Shown piece after piece: positions 34,393 to 41,932 of a DNA stretch of 50,059 nucleotides (position 1 is the first letter of the stretch; each line of letters starts with the position of its first letter). The DNA comes from Chitinophagia bacterium (GTDB lineage Bacteria > Bacteroidota > Bacteroidia > Chitinophagales > Chitinophagaceae), in the NCBI GenBank assembly GCA_009928005.1, contig RFVO01000006.1:1-50059 (forward strand). Direction: 5' to 3'. The position numbers were made by a program, and so were the translations under genes. Under the pieces are notes generated by a model. It did not search any database and was not told the origin of the DNA. It worked only from the letters and a program-made list of their open reading frames with translations.

Positions 34393-34875
34393 ATGAGCCT
34401 ATCTATTGAACAATTATATGAAGTGCCCGCACCGGAGACACTTAAGAAATTCCAAAATTTTTTAAAAAGGGTAGATAAACGCAAAATACTTAAACAATTG
34501 CCCGACTTACATGAAGCCGCTTTTGAAAAAGTGAATTGTTTGGATTGTGCTCGTTGCTGTAAAAATTATTCTCCAAGATTTAAAATGCCCGATATTAAAA
34601 GAATTAGTAAGTATTTGAGAATAAAAGAAACGGTGTTTATAGATACTTATTTAGACATGGATCAGGAAGGAGATTATGTTGCCAATACTAAACCATGTCC
34701 TTTTTTAGGTAAAGATAATGTATGTAGTATTTATGAACATCGTCCTACGGACTGCCAACGATTTCCTTATACTGATGAAGATGTATTTTTTAAGCGTGCT
34801 GCTATTACTATGAAGAATGCTGAATTTTGTCCCATTGTGCATGATGTGATGCATGGTCTTTTGACTACTCCTTAG
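34393..34875 (+). CDS. YkgJ family cysteine-cluster protein
   Basis: A 160-residue protein of the zinc- or iron-chelating PF03692 family. The cysteine pattern is NCLDCARCCKNYSP (CxxCxxCC), then CPFLGKDNVCSIYEHRPTDCQ with RFPY after it, and FCPIV near the end. This binds a metal or Fe-S cluster, but the biochemical role is not established. The start chosen is the ATG at 34393, nine bases after a strong -7 box. It is divergent to gcvP and convergent to the MFS gene. Confidence 0.85.
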   Translation: MSLSIEQLYEVPAPETLKKFQNFLKRVDKRKILKQLPDLHEAAFEKVNCLDCARCCKNYSPRFKMPDIKRISKYLRIKETVFIDTYLDMDQEGDYVANTKPCPFLGKDNVCSIYEHRPTDCQRFPYTDEDVFFKRAAITMKNAEFCPIVHDVMHGLLTTP

Positions 34876-34915
34876 TTTTTTAAAAGTATTTCTCTTTAAA
34901 ATTATTTCTCTAAAA

Positions 34916-36190
34916 CTAATACTCCATTTTTCTTAAAGTAGGGGCCTTAAACCAAGTGGTTACTACCACAAGTATAGTCATAGTTCCACCAAAAACAACA
35001 GATGGAATAACGCCTAATAATTTAGCAGCCACTCCACTTTCAAATTGTCCAAATTCATTGCTACTATTAATGAACATAGAGTTTACGCTCATTACTCTGC
35101 CGCGCATATGATCGGGTGTTTTTAATTGTACAATTGTACCTCTTACAATCATACTGAAGCCATCTAATATGCCACTCACTAATAAGGCAGCAAAAGACAA
35201 CCAGAAAAATTTAGATAATGCAAATACAATAATACATAGGCCAAATCCGCCTACGGCAATTAATAATTTTTTCCCTTGTCCTGCAGTAACAGGAAATAGG
35301 GTAATGATAAAAATAATTAAGATGGCACCTATATCAGAAGCTGCATTTAACCAACCAAAGCCAATAGGACCCACTTTTAAAATATCTACTGCATATACAG
35401 GAATCATAGCTACAGCCCCTCCAAATAAAACGGCAAATAAATCTAAAGAAAGAGCCCCTAATAATTCTTTGGTATTAAATACATAACGCAAACCTTCTTT
35501 TACACTCTCTAATGTTTTTTGATTAGCTACTAAATTGGCATGTGGTGGCTTCGCTGTTATTTTTGCAATATAAAAATAGCCGGCAGTTACTAAGGCTACA
35601 ACACTAATTAAAGCACCAGTATGCCCATAACCAGCAATTATAAAACCCACAATTGAATGACCTAAAATAGAAGCGGTTAGCCAAATGCCTTGGCTCCAAG
35701 TGGTGGCATTTTGAAGTAATTCCTTAGGAATAATAACTCCTACAATGGTACCAAAACTTGGCCCAGTAAAGGATCTAATAATACCTGTACAAAAAACAAC
35801 AAAATATATACAAATAGCAATGATAAGAGAGCTATGTCTTGCTAAAGCATTGGTATTGTCAACTTTATCATTATAAATTGACAAACACAATAAAATTATA
35901 GCACAAATCCAATATAAACTTACGCCTCTTAATAGCAGTTTTCTTTTTTCACTTATATCAATCACATGCCCTGCATAGAGTGCTAAGGATACCGCAGGAA
36001 TTACTTCTGCTAGTCCAATAAGGCCAATGGCAAAAGGTTCTTTAGTTAATTCGTAAATCCACCAGCCTACTAAGGTGCCCATCATTCTAAGGCCCATAAT
36101 AAAAAGAAAGCGACCTAACATTAGATTTTTAAATTCTACCACTTTTAAAGAGGCAAAAGGACTTATTTTAGGTGTACTACTTATTTCCAT
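34916..36190 (-). CDS. MFS transporter, EntS-like
   Basis: A 424-residue integral membrane protein with about 12 hydrophobic segments. The family layout is of the EntS/YhhS-type exporters (MFS_3): GLIGLAEVIPAVSLALYAGH with the motif-A-like DISEKRKLLLRG after the second helix, a central cytoplasmic loop (about 205-235), and TPDHMRGRVMSVNSMFINSS in the C-terminal half. Substrate unknown; relatives export siderophores or drugs. It is the last gene of a minus-strand group with deoxynucleoside kinase and folK, nine bases from the kinase stop. Confidence 0.85.
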   Translation of the reverse strand: MEISSTPKISPFASLKVVEFKNLMLGRFLFIMGLRMMGTLVGWWIYELTKEPFAIGLIGLAEVIPAVSLALYAGHVIDISEKRKLLLRGVSLYWICAIILLCLSIYNDKVDNTNALARHSSLIIAICIYFVVFCTGIIRSFTGPSFGTIVGVIIPKELLQNATTWSQGIWLTASILGHSIVGFIIAGYGHTGALISVVALVTAGYFYIAKITAKPPHANLVANQKTLESVKEGLRYVFNTKELLGALSLDLFAVLFGGAVAMIPVYAVDILKVGPIGFGWLNAASDIGAILIIFIITLFPVTAGQGKKLLIAVGGFGLCIIVFALSKFFWLSFAALLVSGILDGFSMIVRGTIVQLKTPDHMRGRVMSVNSMFINSSNEFGQFESGVAAKLLGVIPSVVFGGTMTILVVVTTWFKAPTLRKMEY

Positions 36191-36199
36191 TGTACTAAG

Positions 36200-36832
36200 T
36201 TAGGGTAAAGTAAAATAATGCTGTCCTTGTTCTAAGTCCTTGTCAAGGGCATCGGTGATTACTTTTAAATGGGCTTCATTGTATATAAAATCGGCATTGG
36301 AAGCGTCAATGTAAATAGTTTTTATTTGATGCTGTTTGATATAGCTAGTATAAGTCTCTTGAATTCTAAATAAATAATCATCTGGTATTGTTTGTTCAAA
36401 TTTTCTATTTCTTTTTTTAATATTAAATTGTAATTTATTAACAGGTGCGTGTAAATAAATTAAAATATCAGGGGTGGTCAATTGTTGAGAAAATACATCA
36501 AACATTTTTTGGTATAATCTGTATTCTTCATCAGGCAAATTTACTTTAGCAAACAGTAGACATTTTGTAAATATATAATCGGAAATTATAAGCTCTTGAA
36601 ATAAATCATTTTTTTTAATGAGTTCTTGCTGTTGTTTAAAACGCTCTGCTAAAAAAAATAACTCTAAAGGAAAAGCATATTGTTTTGGATTTTCATAAAA
36701 CTTAGTTAGAAATGGGTTTTCAGCAAACTCCTCCAATACCAACTTAGCATTATAATGCTTGGAGAGTAACTGGGATAAGGTAGTTTTGCCTGCTCCAATA
36801 TTTCCTTCAATAGCAATATAACGGTGGTTCAT
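36200..36832 (-). CDS. Deoxynucleoside kinase
   Basis: A 210-residue salvage kinase of the dNK/dGK/dAK family. The P-loop is YIAIEGNIGAGKTTLSQLL. After it come EEFAENPFLTKFYENP (catalytic Glu of the EF/EE motif), FPLELFFLAERFKQQ, ISDYIFTKCLLFAK (the DRS-like position reads DYI, as in bacterial deoxyadenosine kinases), and a Arg-rich lid KKRNRKFEQTIPDDYL. It phosphorylates deoxynucleosides, probably purine ones, for dNTP synthesis. It lies between folK and the MFS gene on the minus strand. Confidence 0.9.
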   Translation of the reverse strand: MNHRYIAIEGNIGAGKTTLSQLLSKHYNAKLVLEEFAENPFLTKFYENPKQYAFPLELFFLAERFKQQQELIKKNDLFQELIISDYIFTKCLLFAKVNLPDEEYRLYQKMFDVFSQQLTTPDILIYLHAPVNKLQFNIKKRNRKFEQTIPDDYLFRIQETYTSYIKQHQIKTIYIDASNADFIYNEAHLKVITDALDKDLEQGQHYFTLP

Positions 36833-36884
36833 AATATCTATATAATTTCTAAAATGCTAGTTCCAAATATAGCAAGCTGTGGCT

Positions 36885-37373
36885 TTATTCACTGCTTTTT
36901 TTATACACAACAGAAGAATCTCCACATTCTTTTAACAATACTTCATTGGTTTTTTGTAAAATTGGGTGAATAAAGCTACCCGCAATTTCTGTTAAGGGCA
37001 GTAATACAAATTTTCTTTCTGCCATGCTCGGATGTGGTATAGTTAAGTTAGAAGTATCTATTATTTCATTATTATAATAAATGATATCAATATCAATGTT
37101 TCTAGGACCTAAAGGAATTTCTCTTTTTCTTCCTAAAGCAATTTCAATTTTTAAAATTTCTTCCAATAATTTCTCTGCCTCTAAAGTAGTTTCTAATGCT
37201 AAGGCTTGATTTAAAAATGTAGGCTGATCTTTGTATCCCCAAGCTTCTGTTTCATAAATAGAAGATGAAGAAATTATGCTACCGCATTTTATATTTATGC
37301 TATCTCGAGCGCATGCCAAGTTTGCCATTCGGTCGCCCATATTACCACCTATCAAGAGGTATACATTATTCAT
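36885..37373 (-). CDS. folK: 2-amino-4-hydroxy-6-hydroxymethyldihydropteridine diphosphokinase
   Basis: A 162-residue HPPK that transfers pyrophosphate from ATP to the pterin precursor of folate. The family pattern is complete: YLLIGGNMGDRMANL, SSIYETEAWGYKDQPTFLNQ, ALGRKREIPLGPRNIDIDII and IPHPSMAERKFVLLPLTEIA, with the ATP-binding Arg and the two Asp of the DIDI motif. I start at 37373 (MNNVYLLIGG); an earlier ATG at 37406 would add eleven non-homologous residues. With thyA and folA elsewhere in the window it serves folate synthesis, though in a different operon. It is divergent from sppA. Confidence 0.96.
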   Translation of the reverse strand: MNNVYLLIGGNMGDRMANLACARDSINIKCGSIISSSSIYETEAWGYKDQPTFLNQALALETTLEAEKLLEEILKIEIALGRKREIPLGPRNIDIDIIYYNNEIIDTSNLTIPHPSMAERKFVLLPLTEIAGSFIHPILQKTNEVLLKECGDSSVVYKKSSE

Positions 37374-37457
37374 AAGAAGGATTCTTAAAGTAGGCCAAAT
37401 ATCCATAATTTTGCTGCGTATCCCTATTTTAAATCATTCTATTTTTATCTAATTTTC

Positions 37458-39215
37458 ATGAAACAGTTCTTTAAGACTTTTTTTGCATCCTTACTTGCAC
37501 TAATTATTTTTAGTTTAATAGGTTTGGTTATTATTGCATCTATAGCAGCTAGTTTTTCAAAAGAAGAACAAAAAATTACACCTGCTAACTCTGTATTGGT
37601 CATTGATATTGCTGAAAATTTTGAAGAGCAAATTAAGTCTGATGCCTTTTCTGAAATTTTGAGACAGAAGAAAGGTAAGTCACCTAGTTTATCTCAATTA
37701 ATTGGATTAATCCAACATGCTAAAAAGGATACAGCCATAAAAGGAATCTATATTAAGTGTGCACAAAATCCAAATGGGTATGCAGCTTCTGAAGAAATAA
37801 GAACTGCCTTGCTCGATTTTAGAAATTCTAATAAATTTATTATAGCTTACGGAGAAACTATCACACAAAAAGGTTATTGGTTAGCCAATGTAGCCAATCA
37901 AATTTATACGCATCCGCAAGGAGGATTAGAATTTGCTGGGTTTTCTTATGAAACATTATTTTTAAAAGGGTTGTTAGATAAATTAGAAATTAAGCCTCAG
38001 GTATTTTATGCAGGTAAGTTTAAAAGTGCCACTGAACCCTTTAGGTATGCGCAAATGTCGGATGCTAATAAATTACAAACCTCTGTTTGGTTAAATGCAC
38101 TTTATTCAAGTTTTATTCAAAGCATTGCCGATACAAGAGGTATTGAAGTGGGCACATTAAAAACAATTGCTAATGAGGGTAAAATACAATCCGCTAATGA
38201 TGCACTTGAAAATAATTTAGTAGATGGATTACTTTATGATGATCAAGTAAAAAAATTAATTGCAAAAAAAATAAGCGTATTTAAGCAAGAAGATATTTCA
38301 TTTGTATCAATCAATGATTATGCTGCAACAGTAGCCTTAAGAGGTTCTGGTAATGGGAAAATTGCAATTATATATGCCGATGGAGATATTGAAATGGGTA
38401 AAGGTAGTAACGGAACAATTGCAAGTGATGAATACAGAATTTTATTAGAAAAAATAAAAAATGATGAATCGATAGATGCTGTAGTTTTAAGAGTGAATTC
38501 TCCTGGAGGTAGTGCACTTGCAAGTGATATTATTTGGAGAGAAATTGAATTATTGAAAAAAGAGAAGCCAGTAGTAGTAAGTATGGGTAATTATGCAGCT
38601 TCAGGCGGTTATTATATTGCCTGTGGTGCCGATTCAATACTTGCGGACGCAAATACCATTACTGGTTCAATAGGTGTATTTTCTGTAATACCGAATATAG
38701 AAGGTTTTATGAAAAATAAACTAGGTATTACTTTTGACAGAGTGAAAACTGGACAATATGCCGATATCCCTTCTGCTACTAGAACTATGAATGCCACTGA
38801 AGAAAGATTTATGCAGGCTGGTGTGGATAGTGTGTATCATTCTTTTAAATCTCGCGTGGCAAAAGGCCGTAAAAAAAGCATAGAATATATAGACTCTATA
38901 GCTCAAGGCCGCGTATGGATTGGTTCTGATGCAGTGAAAGTTGGACTAGTTGATAAAATTGGAAACTTAAATGATGCCCTTGCCACTGCAGCTAGAATGG
39001 CAAAATTAAAAGGCTATAGTACAAAGTCCTATCCAGAATCAAAATCATTTATAGAAGATTTGATTAGTGGTTATGAGGATAATATCAAAACCAAGTCCAT
39101 CAAAGAAGAAATAGGAGAAACCCAATGGCAGATTTTACAGCAAGTAAAAAAAGTCAAACAAATCATGGGTCAAACGCAAGCGCGATTACCTATCTTTGAG
39201 TTGAATCATCCTTAG
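37458..39215 (+). CDS. sppA: Signal peptide peptidase SppA, 67K type
   Basis: A 585-residue inner-membrane serine protease that degrades signal peptides. One N-terminal transmembrane anchor spans about 12-35. There are two tandem S49 halves. The first contributes the catalytic Lys in YAGKFKSATEPFR (Lys187 or nearby Lys189), and the second the nucleophile in NYAASGGYYIACGAD (Ser382). Double-length SppA is the enterobacterial 67K type and forms a tetrameric bowl. It heads a plus-strand run with the ABC-2 permease and SRPBCC genes, four bases from the next start. Confidence 0.96.
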   Translation: MKQFFKTFFASLLALIIFSLIGLVIIASIAASFSKEEQKITPANSVLVIDIAENFEEQIKSDAFSEILRQKKGKSPSLSQLIGLIQHAKKDTAIKGIYIKCAQNPNGYAASEEIRTALLDFRNSNKFIIAYGETITQKGYWLANVANQIYTHPQGGLEFAGFSYETLFLKGLLDKLEIKPQVFYAGKFKSATEPFRYAQMSDANKLQTSVWLNALYSSFIQSIADTRGIEVGTLKTIANEGKIQSANDALENNLVDGLLYDDQVKKLIAKKISVFKQEDISFVSINDYAATVALRGSGNGKIAIIYADGDIEMGKGSNGTIASDEYRILLEKIKNDESIDAVVLRVNSPGGSALASDIIWREIELLKKEKPVVVSMGNYAASGGYYIACGADSILADANTITGSIGVFSVIPNIEGFMKNKLGITFDRVKTGQYADIPSATRTMNATEERFMQAGVDSVYHSFKSRVAKGRKKSIEYIDSIAQGRVWIGSDAVKVGLVDKIGNLNDALATAARMAKLKGYSTKSYPESKSFIEDLISGYEDNIKTKSIKEEIGETQWQILQQVKKVKQIMGQTQARLPIFELNHP

Positions 39216-39219
39216 TTCT

Positions 39220-40323
39220 ATGCGACCATATAGTCAAATAACAGCTATGTTAGCCATTACAAAGGCTAGTCTGCGCTCTATTTTTAGAAGTCCGTCTGCT
39301 GTTATATTTAGTATTGCCTTCCCGCTAATTTTTATTTTAGTGTTTGGTTTTTTAAGTAGTGGCAGTAATATTAACGTGAATGTAGCCATGGATCCTAAGT
39401 CTGACACATTGAATCCTGTTTATGCAGCTATTAAAAATATTCCTGGATTTCAATTTTTAAAAGACGATACCGCTAAAATTAAAAGTGAATTATCTAAAGG
39501 TCGTTTGACAGCTTTAATTTCTATTCAAAAAACAAATAATGTCAATGCGCCTTATGTTATTAATTTGACAAGTTCTGAAGCTGCAAACCCCCAAAATATT
39601 CAACTAGTAAAATCTATATTAAATGCAGTCATTAGTAAGTTGAATCAAGAAAATTTTACAGCAACACCTACCATGGCAGTGGTTAATAATTATGTAGAGC
39701 AAGTGCCAGGTCGAATTTATAGAACTATTGATTTTGTGTTACCGGGTCAGTTAGGTTTTTCTTTATTAAGTGCAGGTGTATTCGGCGTGGCATTTTTATT
39801 TTTTAATCTAAGACAACAATTAGTATTAAAAAGATTTTATGCAACACCTATTAGAAGGCTCTATATTATTTTAGGCGAGGCCTTAAGTCGTGTATTATTT
39901 CAATTAATTACGGCTGTTATTATAATTAGTATTGGTCACTTTGCATTTAAATTTACTTTAGTACATGGCTGGATAACCTTTGCAAGTATTATGGTATTAA
40001 GTTTTATTGCCTTGATATTATTTATGGGTTTTGGATTTATTGTAAGTGGAGTAGCTAAAAATGAAAGTAGTATACCGCCCTTTGCTAACTTAATTACGCT
40101 ACCTCAGTTTTTATTAGCAGGTACATTTTTCTCTATAGATAATTTTCCTACTTGGATGCAACCTTTTTGTAGAATATTACCCTTGACTCATTTTAACAAT
40201 GCTATGCGTAATATTTCATTTGAAGGCACAGGCTTAATTTCAGTATGGCCCGACATTTCATTCTTACTTATATGGATTATAGTGGTGTACGCAATTGCTT
40301 TTAAAATATTTAAATGGGAATAA
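39220..40323 (+). CDS. ABC-2 type permease
   Basis: A 367-residue membrane protein of the ABC-2/DrrB-YhhJ type. It has an N-terminal membrane segment (about 25-50, AVIFSIAFPLIFILVFGF), an extracytoplasmic domain of about 120 residues, and a C-terminal cluster of five hydrophobic helices (about 175-365) with the family block LPLTHFNNAMRNISFEGT. Such permeases work with an ATPase encoded alongside, but none is present here, and the neighbours are sppA and a SRPBCC protein. The ATPase may be elsewhere. An ATG nine codons downstream (39247) is an alternative start. Confidence 0.85.
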   Translation: MRPYSQITAMLAITKASLRSIFRSPSAVIFSIAFPLIFILVFGFLSSGSNINVNVAMDPKSDTLNPVYAAIKNIPGFQFLKDDTAKIKSELSKGRLTALISIQKTNNVNAPYVINLTSSEAANPQNIQLVKSILNAVISKLNQENFTATPTMAVVNNYVEQVPGRIYRTIDFVLPGQLGFSLLSAGVFGVAFLFFNLRQQLVLKRFYATPIRRLYIILGEALSRVLFQLITAVIIISIGHFAFKFTLVHGWITFASIMVLSFIALILFMGFGFIVSGVAKNESSIPPFANLITLPQFLLAGTFFSIDNFPTWMQPFCRILPLTHFNNAMRNISFEGTGLISVWPDISFLLIWIIVVYAIAFKIFKWE

Positions 40324-40808
40324 TGAAATATATTAAGCTAGTTATAATAAGTGTTGTTATTTTAAGTTTACTAATTACAAGTATTTCACTGCTATTCCCT
40401 TCTAAAGTAATTGCATCAAGAGCTATTGAAATAAATACAAGCGCCGATAAAATTTCCTATTTCACTTCCGATCTAAGTCATTGGAACCAGTGGATGAGTG
40501 ATTGGAAAGAAAATAAAGTGGTATTGGAGAATAACACAGCTCATATTGGTACACAAACGGTTCGATTCATTGATAAGACTGCTAATAAAGTGAATTATGA
40601 ATGGATAGCCACAGGACAAAGTCCTTATTTGGTAACTTTTGAGTGGACGCTTTTAAAAGACAGCACTTATGTAATTCATTGGTCTTTTGAACAAAATGTA
40701 AAATGGTATCCTTGGGAAAAATTTCAAACTTTATTAAACGATAAATTACTGGGCGCTAAAATGGAAATCGAATTACAAAATTTACAAGAGGCAATTTATT
40801 CAAAATAA
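40323..40808 (+). CDS. SRPBCC-family protein with N-terminal membrane anchor
   Basis: A 161-residue protein. Residues about 4-27 are a hydrophobic anchor (LVIISVVILSLLITSISLLF), and the remainder has a START-like/SRPBCC alpha-beta pattern: KVIASRAIEINTSADKISYF, HWNQWMSDW, VTFEWTLLKDSTYVIHWSFE, and a final long helix. These folds bind hydrophobic ligands, but no ligand is inferable. The start ATG shares a base with the permease stop (TAATG), so coupled translation is likely. A GTG-like upstream in-frame ATG at 40314 lies inside the permease gene. It converges on queG with a 16-base gap. Confidence 0.8.
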   Translation: MKYIKLVIISVVILSLLITSISLLFPSKVIASRAIEINTSADKISYFTSDLSHWNQWMSDWKENKVVLENNTAHIGTQTVRFIDKTANKVNYEWIATGQSPYLVTFEWTLLKDSTYVIHWSFEQNVKWYPWEKFQTLLNDKLLGAKMEIELQNLQEAIYSK

Positions 40809-40824
40809 CTCTGTAATTTTAGAC

Positions 40825-41766
40825 TCACTCATCTCGGTTCCTTAGATACTCTATATTTCTTTTAATTCCTTTTAATTTGGATCTCAGTAGTGGAGATTTT
40901 GAAAACCTTTCTTTAAATGTAGTTTCTTCAATTTGAAGCCAGTCCTGCTTGTTTAAAGCAAGTAGGCCATTAAGTGGTTTAAAAGCCTCTTCTGTATTAG
41001 CTTTACTAAATCTATTCCAAGGGCAAATGTCCTGACATACATCACAACCAAATGCCCAGTCATTATAATTTCTATCGGTTTTAATTTCAGCAGCTTTTAA
41101 TTCAATGGTAAAATAACTTATACAATGATTTGCCTCAATGGTTTTATTAGGTAAAATAGCTTGCGTAGGACAGGCATCAATACATTTAGTACAGCTGCCG
41201 CAATAGTCTTTAGAAAGGGGTTGGTCATATACTAAAGGAAGATCTACAATTAAAGTAGCAATAAAAAAGAAAGAGCCTGCCTTAGGCTGAATTAAATTTC
41301 CATTTTTACCAATCCAACCAGCACCCGATAACTTTGCCCATGTTCTTTCTAAAACTGGAGCAGAGTCCACAAATCCTCTTCCTTCAATGGGCCCTATTTT
41401 TTTTCTATAAGAATCGAGTAAATTAAATAATTGTGTTCTAATGACTTCATGATAATCTTCTCCCCAGGCATACTTTGCAATTTTAGCATCTTGCTTACTT
41501 GCTTCTTTTATGAAACTATGGTCGGGATAATAATTTTTTAAAAAAGTAATTACCGATTTTGCTCCTGGTACTAATTTTCTAGGATCAATTCTTAATTCAA
41601 AATTATTTTCCATGTAATGCATGTCTCCATGAAAACCTTTTTCAAGCCAGGCTTCTAAAATCTTTGCGTCTTCGTGTAGTTCCTTTGCAGCAGCTATGCC
41701 ACAAAAATCAAAACCCATTTTAAGCGCTTCGGATTTAATGAATTCGGTATTTGAATATTCGTTCAA
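40825..41766 (-). CDS. queG: Epoxyqueuosine reductase
   Basis: A 313-residue QueG that reduces epoxyqueuosine to queuosine in the wobble position of tRNAs, using cobalamin and two [4Fe-4S] clusters. The clusters are bound by CGSCTKCIDACPTQAI and CDVCQDICPWNRF (CxxCxxxCP patterns). Upstream are the substrate-binding GFHGDMHYMENN and GRGFVDSAPVLERTWAKLSG blocks. The shorter length than E. coli (379) reflects absence of the C-terminal HEAT-like domain, as in many Bacteroidota. It is divergent from clpB. Confidence 0.96.
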   Translation of the reverse strand: MNEYSNTEFIKSEALKMGFDFCGIAAAKELHEDAKILEAWLEKGFHGDMHYMENNFELRIDPRKLVPGAKSVITFLKNYYPDHSFIKEASKQDAKIAKYAWGEDYHEVIRTQLFNLLDSYRKKIGPIEGRGFVDSAPVLERTWAKLSGAGWIGKNGNLIQPKAGSFFFIATLIVDLPLVYDQPLSKDYCGSCTKCIDACPTQAILPNKTIEANHCISYFTIELKAAEIKTDRNYNDWAFGCDVCQDICPWNRFSKANTEEAFKPLNGLLALNKQDWLQIEETTFKERFSKSPLLRSKLKGIKRNIEYLRNRDE

Positions 41767-41825
41767 AGCAATACTTTCAATAAGGGAAATAATTTTTAAC
41801 TATGTAAAAATAGCAGAAAAACCTT

Positions 41826-41868
41826 GTCAAAACTGACTTTTATGCCGTTTTACTAGCTTATTTATGCC
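41826..41868. promoter_or_regulatory. Inverted and direct repeats upstream of clpB
   Basis: In the 166-base divergent gap, GTCA-AAAC-TGAC (41826-41837) is an inverted repeat. Just downstream TTTATGCC occurs twice, at 41839-41846 and 41861-41868, with starts 22 bases apart, about two helical turns. It lies about 65-107 bases before the clpB ATG. This could be a heat-shock control site; no CIRCE-like element is present. Inference only. Confidence 0.35.
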
Positions 41869-41932
41869 ATTATAACTTATATCATAGATTGGCGCTTCTT
41901 TTGAACTTACTTTGTAGTAAATAAATAAGATT

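Noticed and set aside
41907-41914. TTACTTTG as the clpB -7 box
   Set aside because: It mismatches the second base of TAnnTTTG, and an upstream TTG is not at a proper distance. Not recorded as a promoter.
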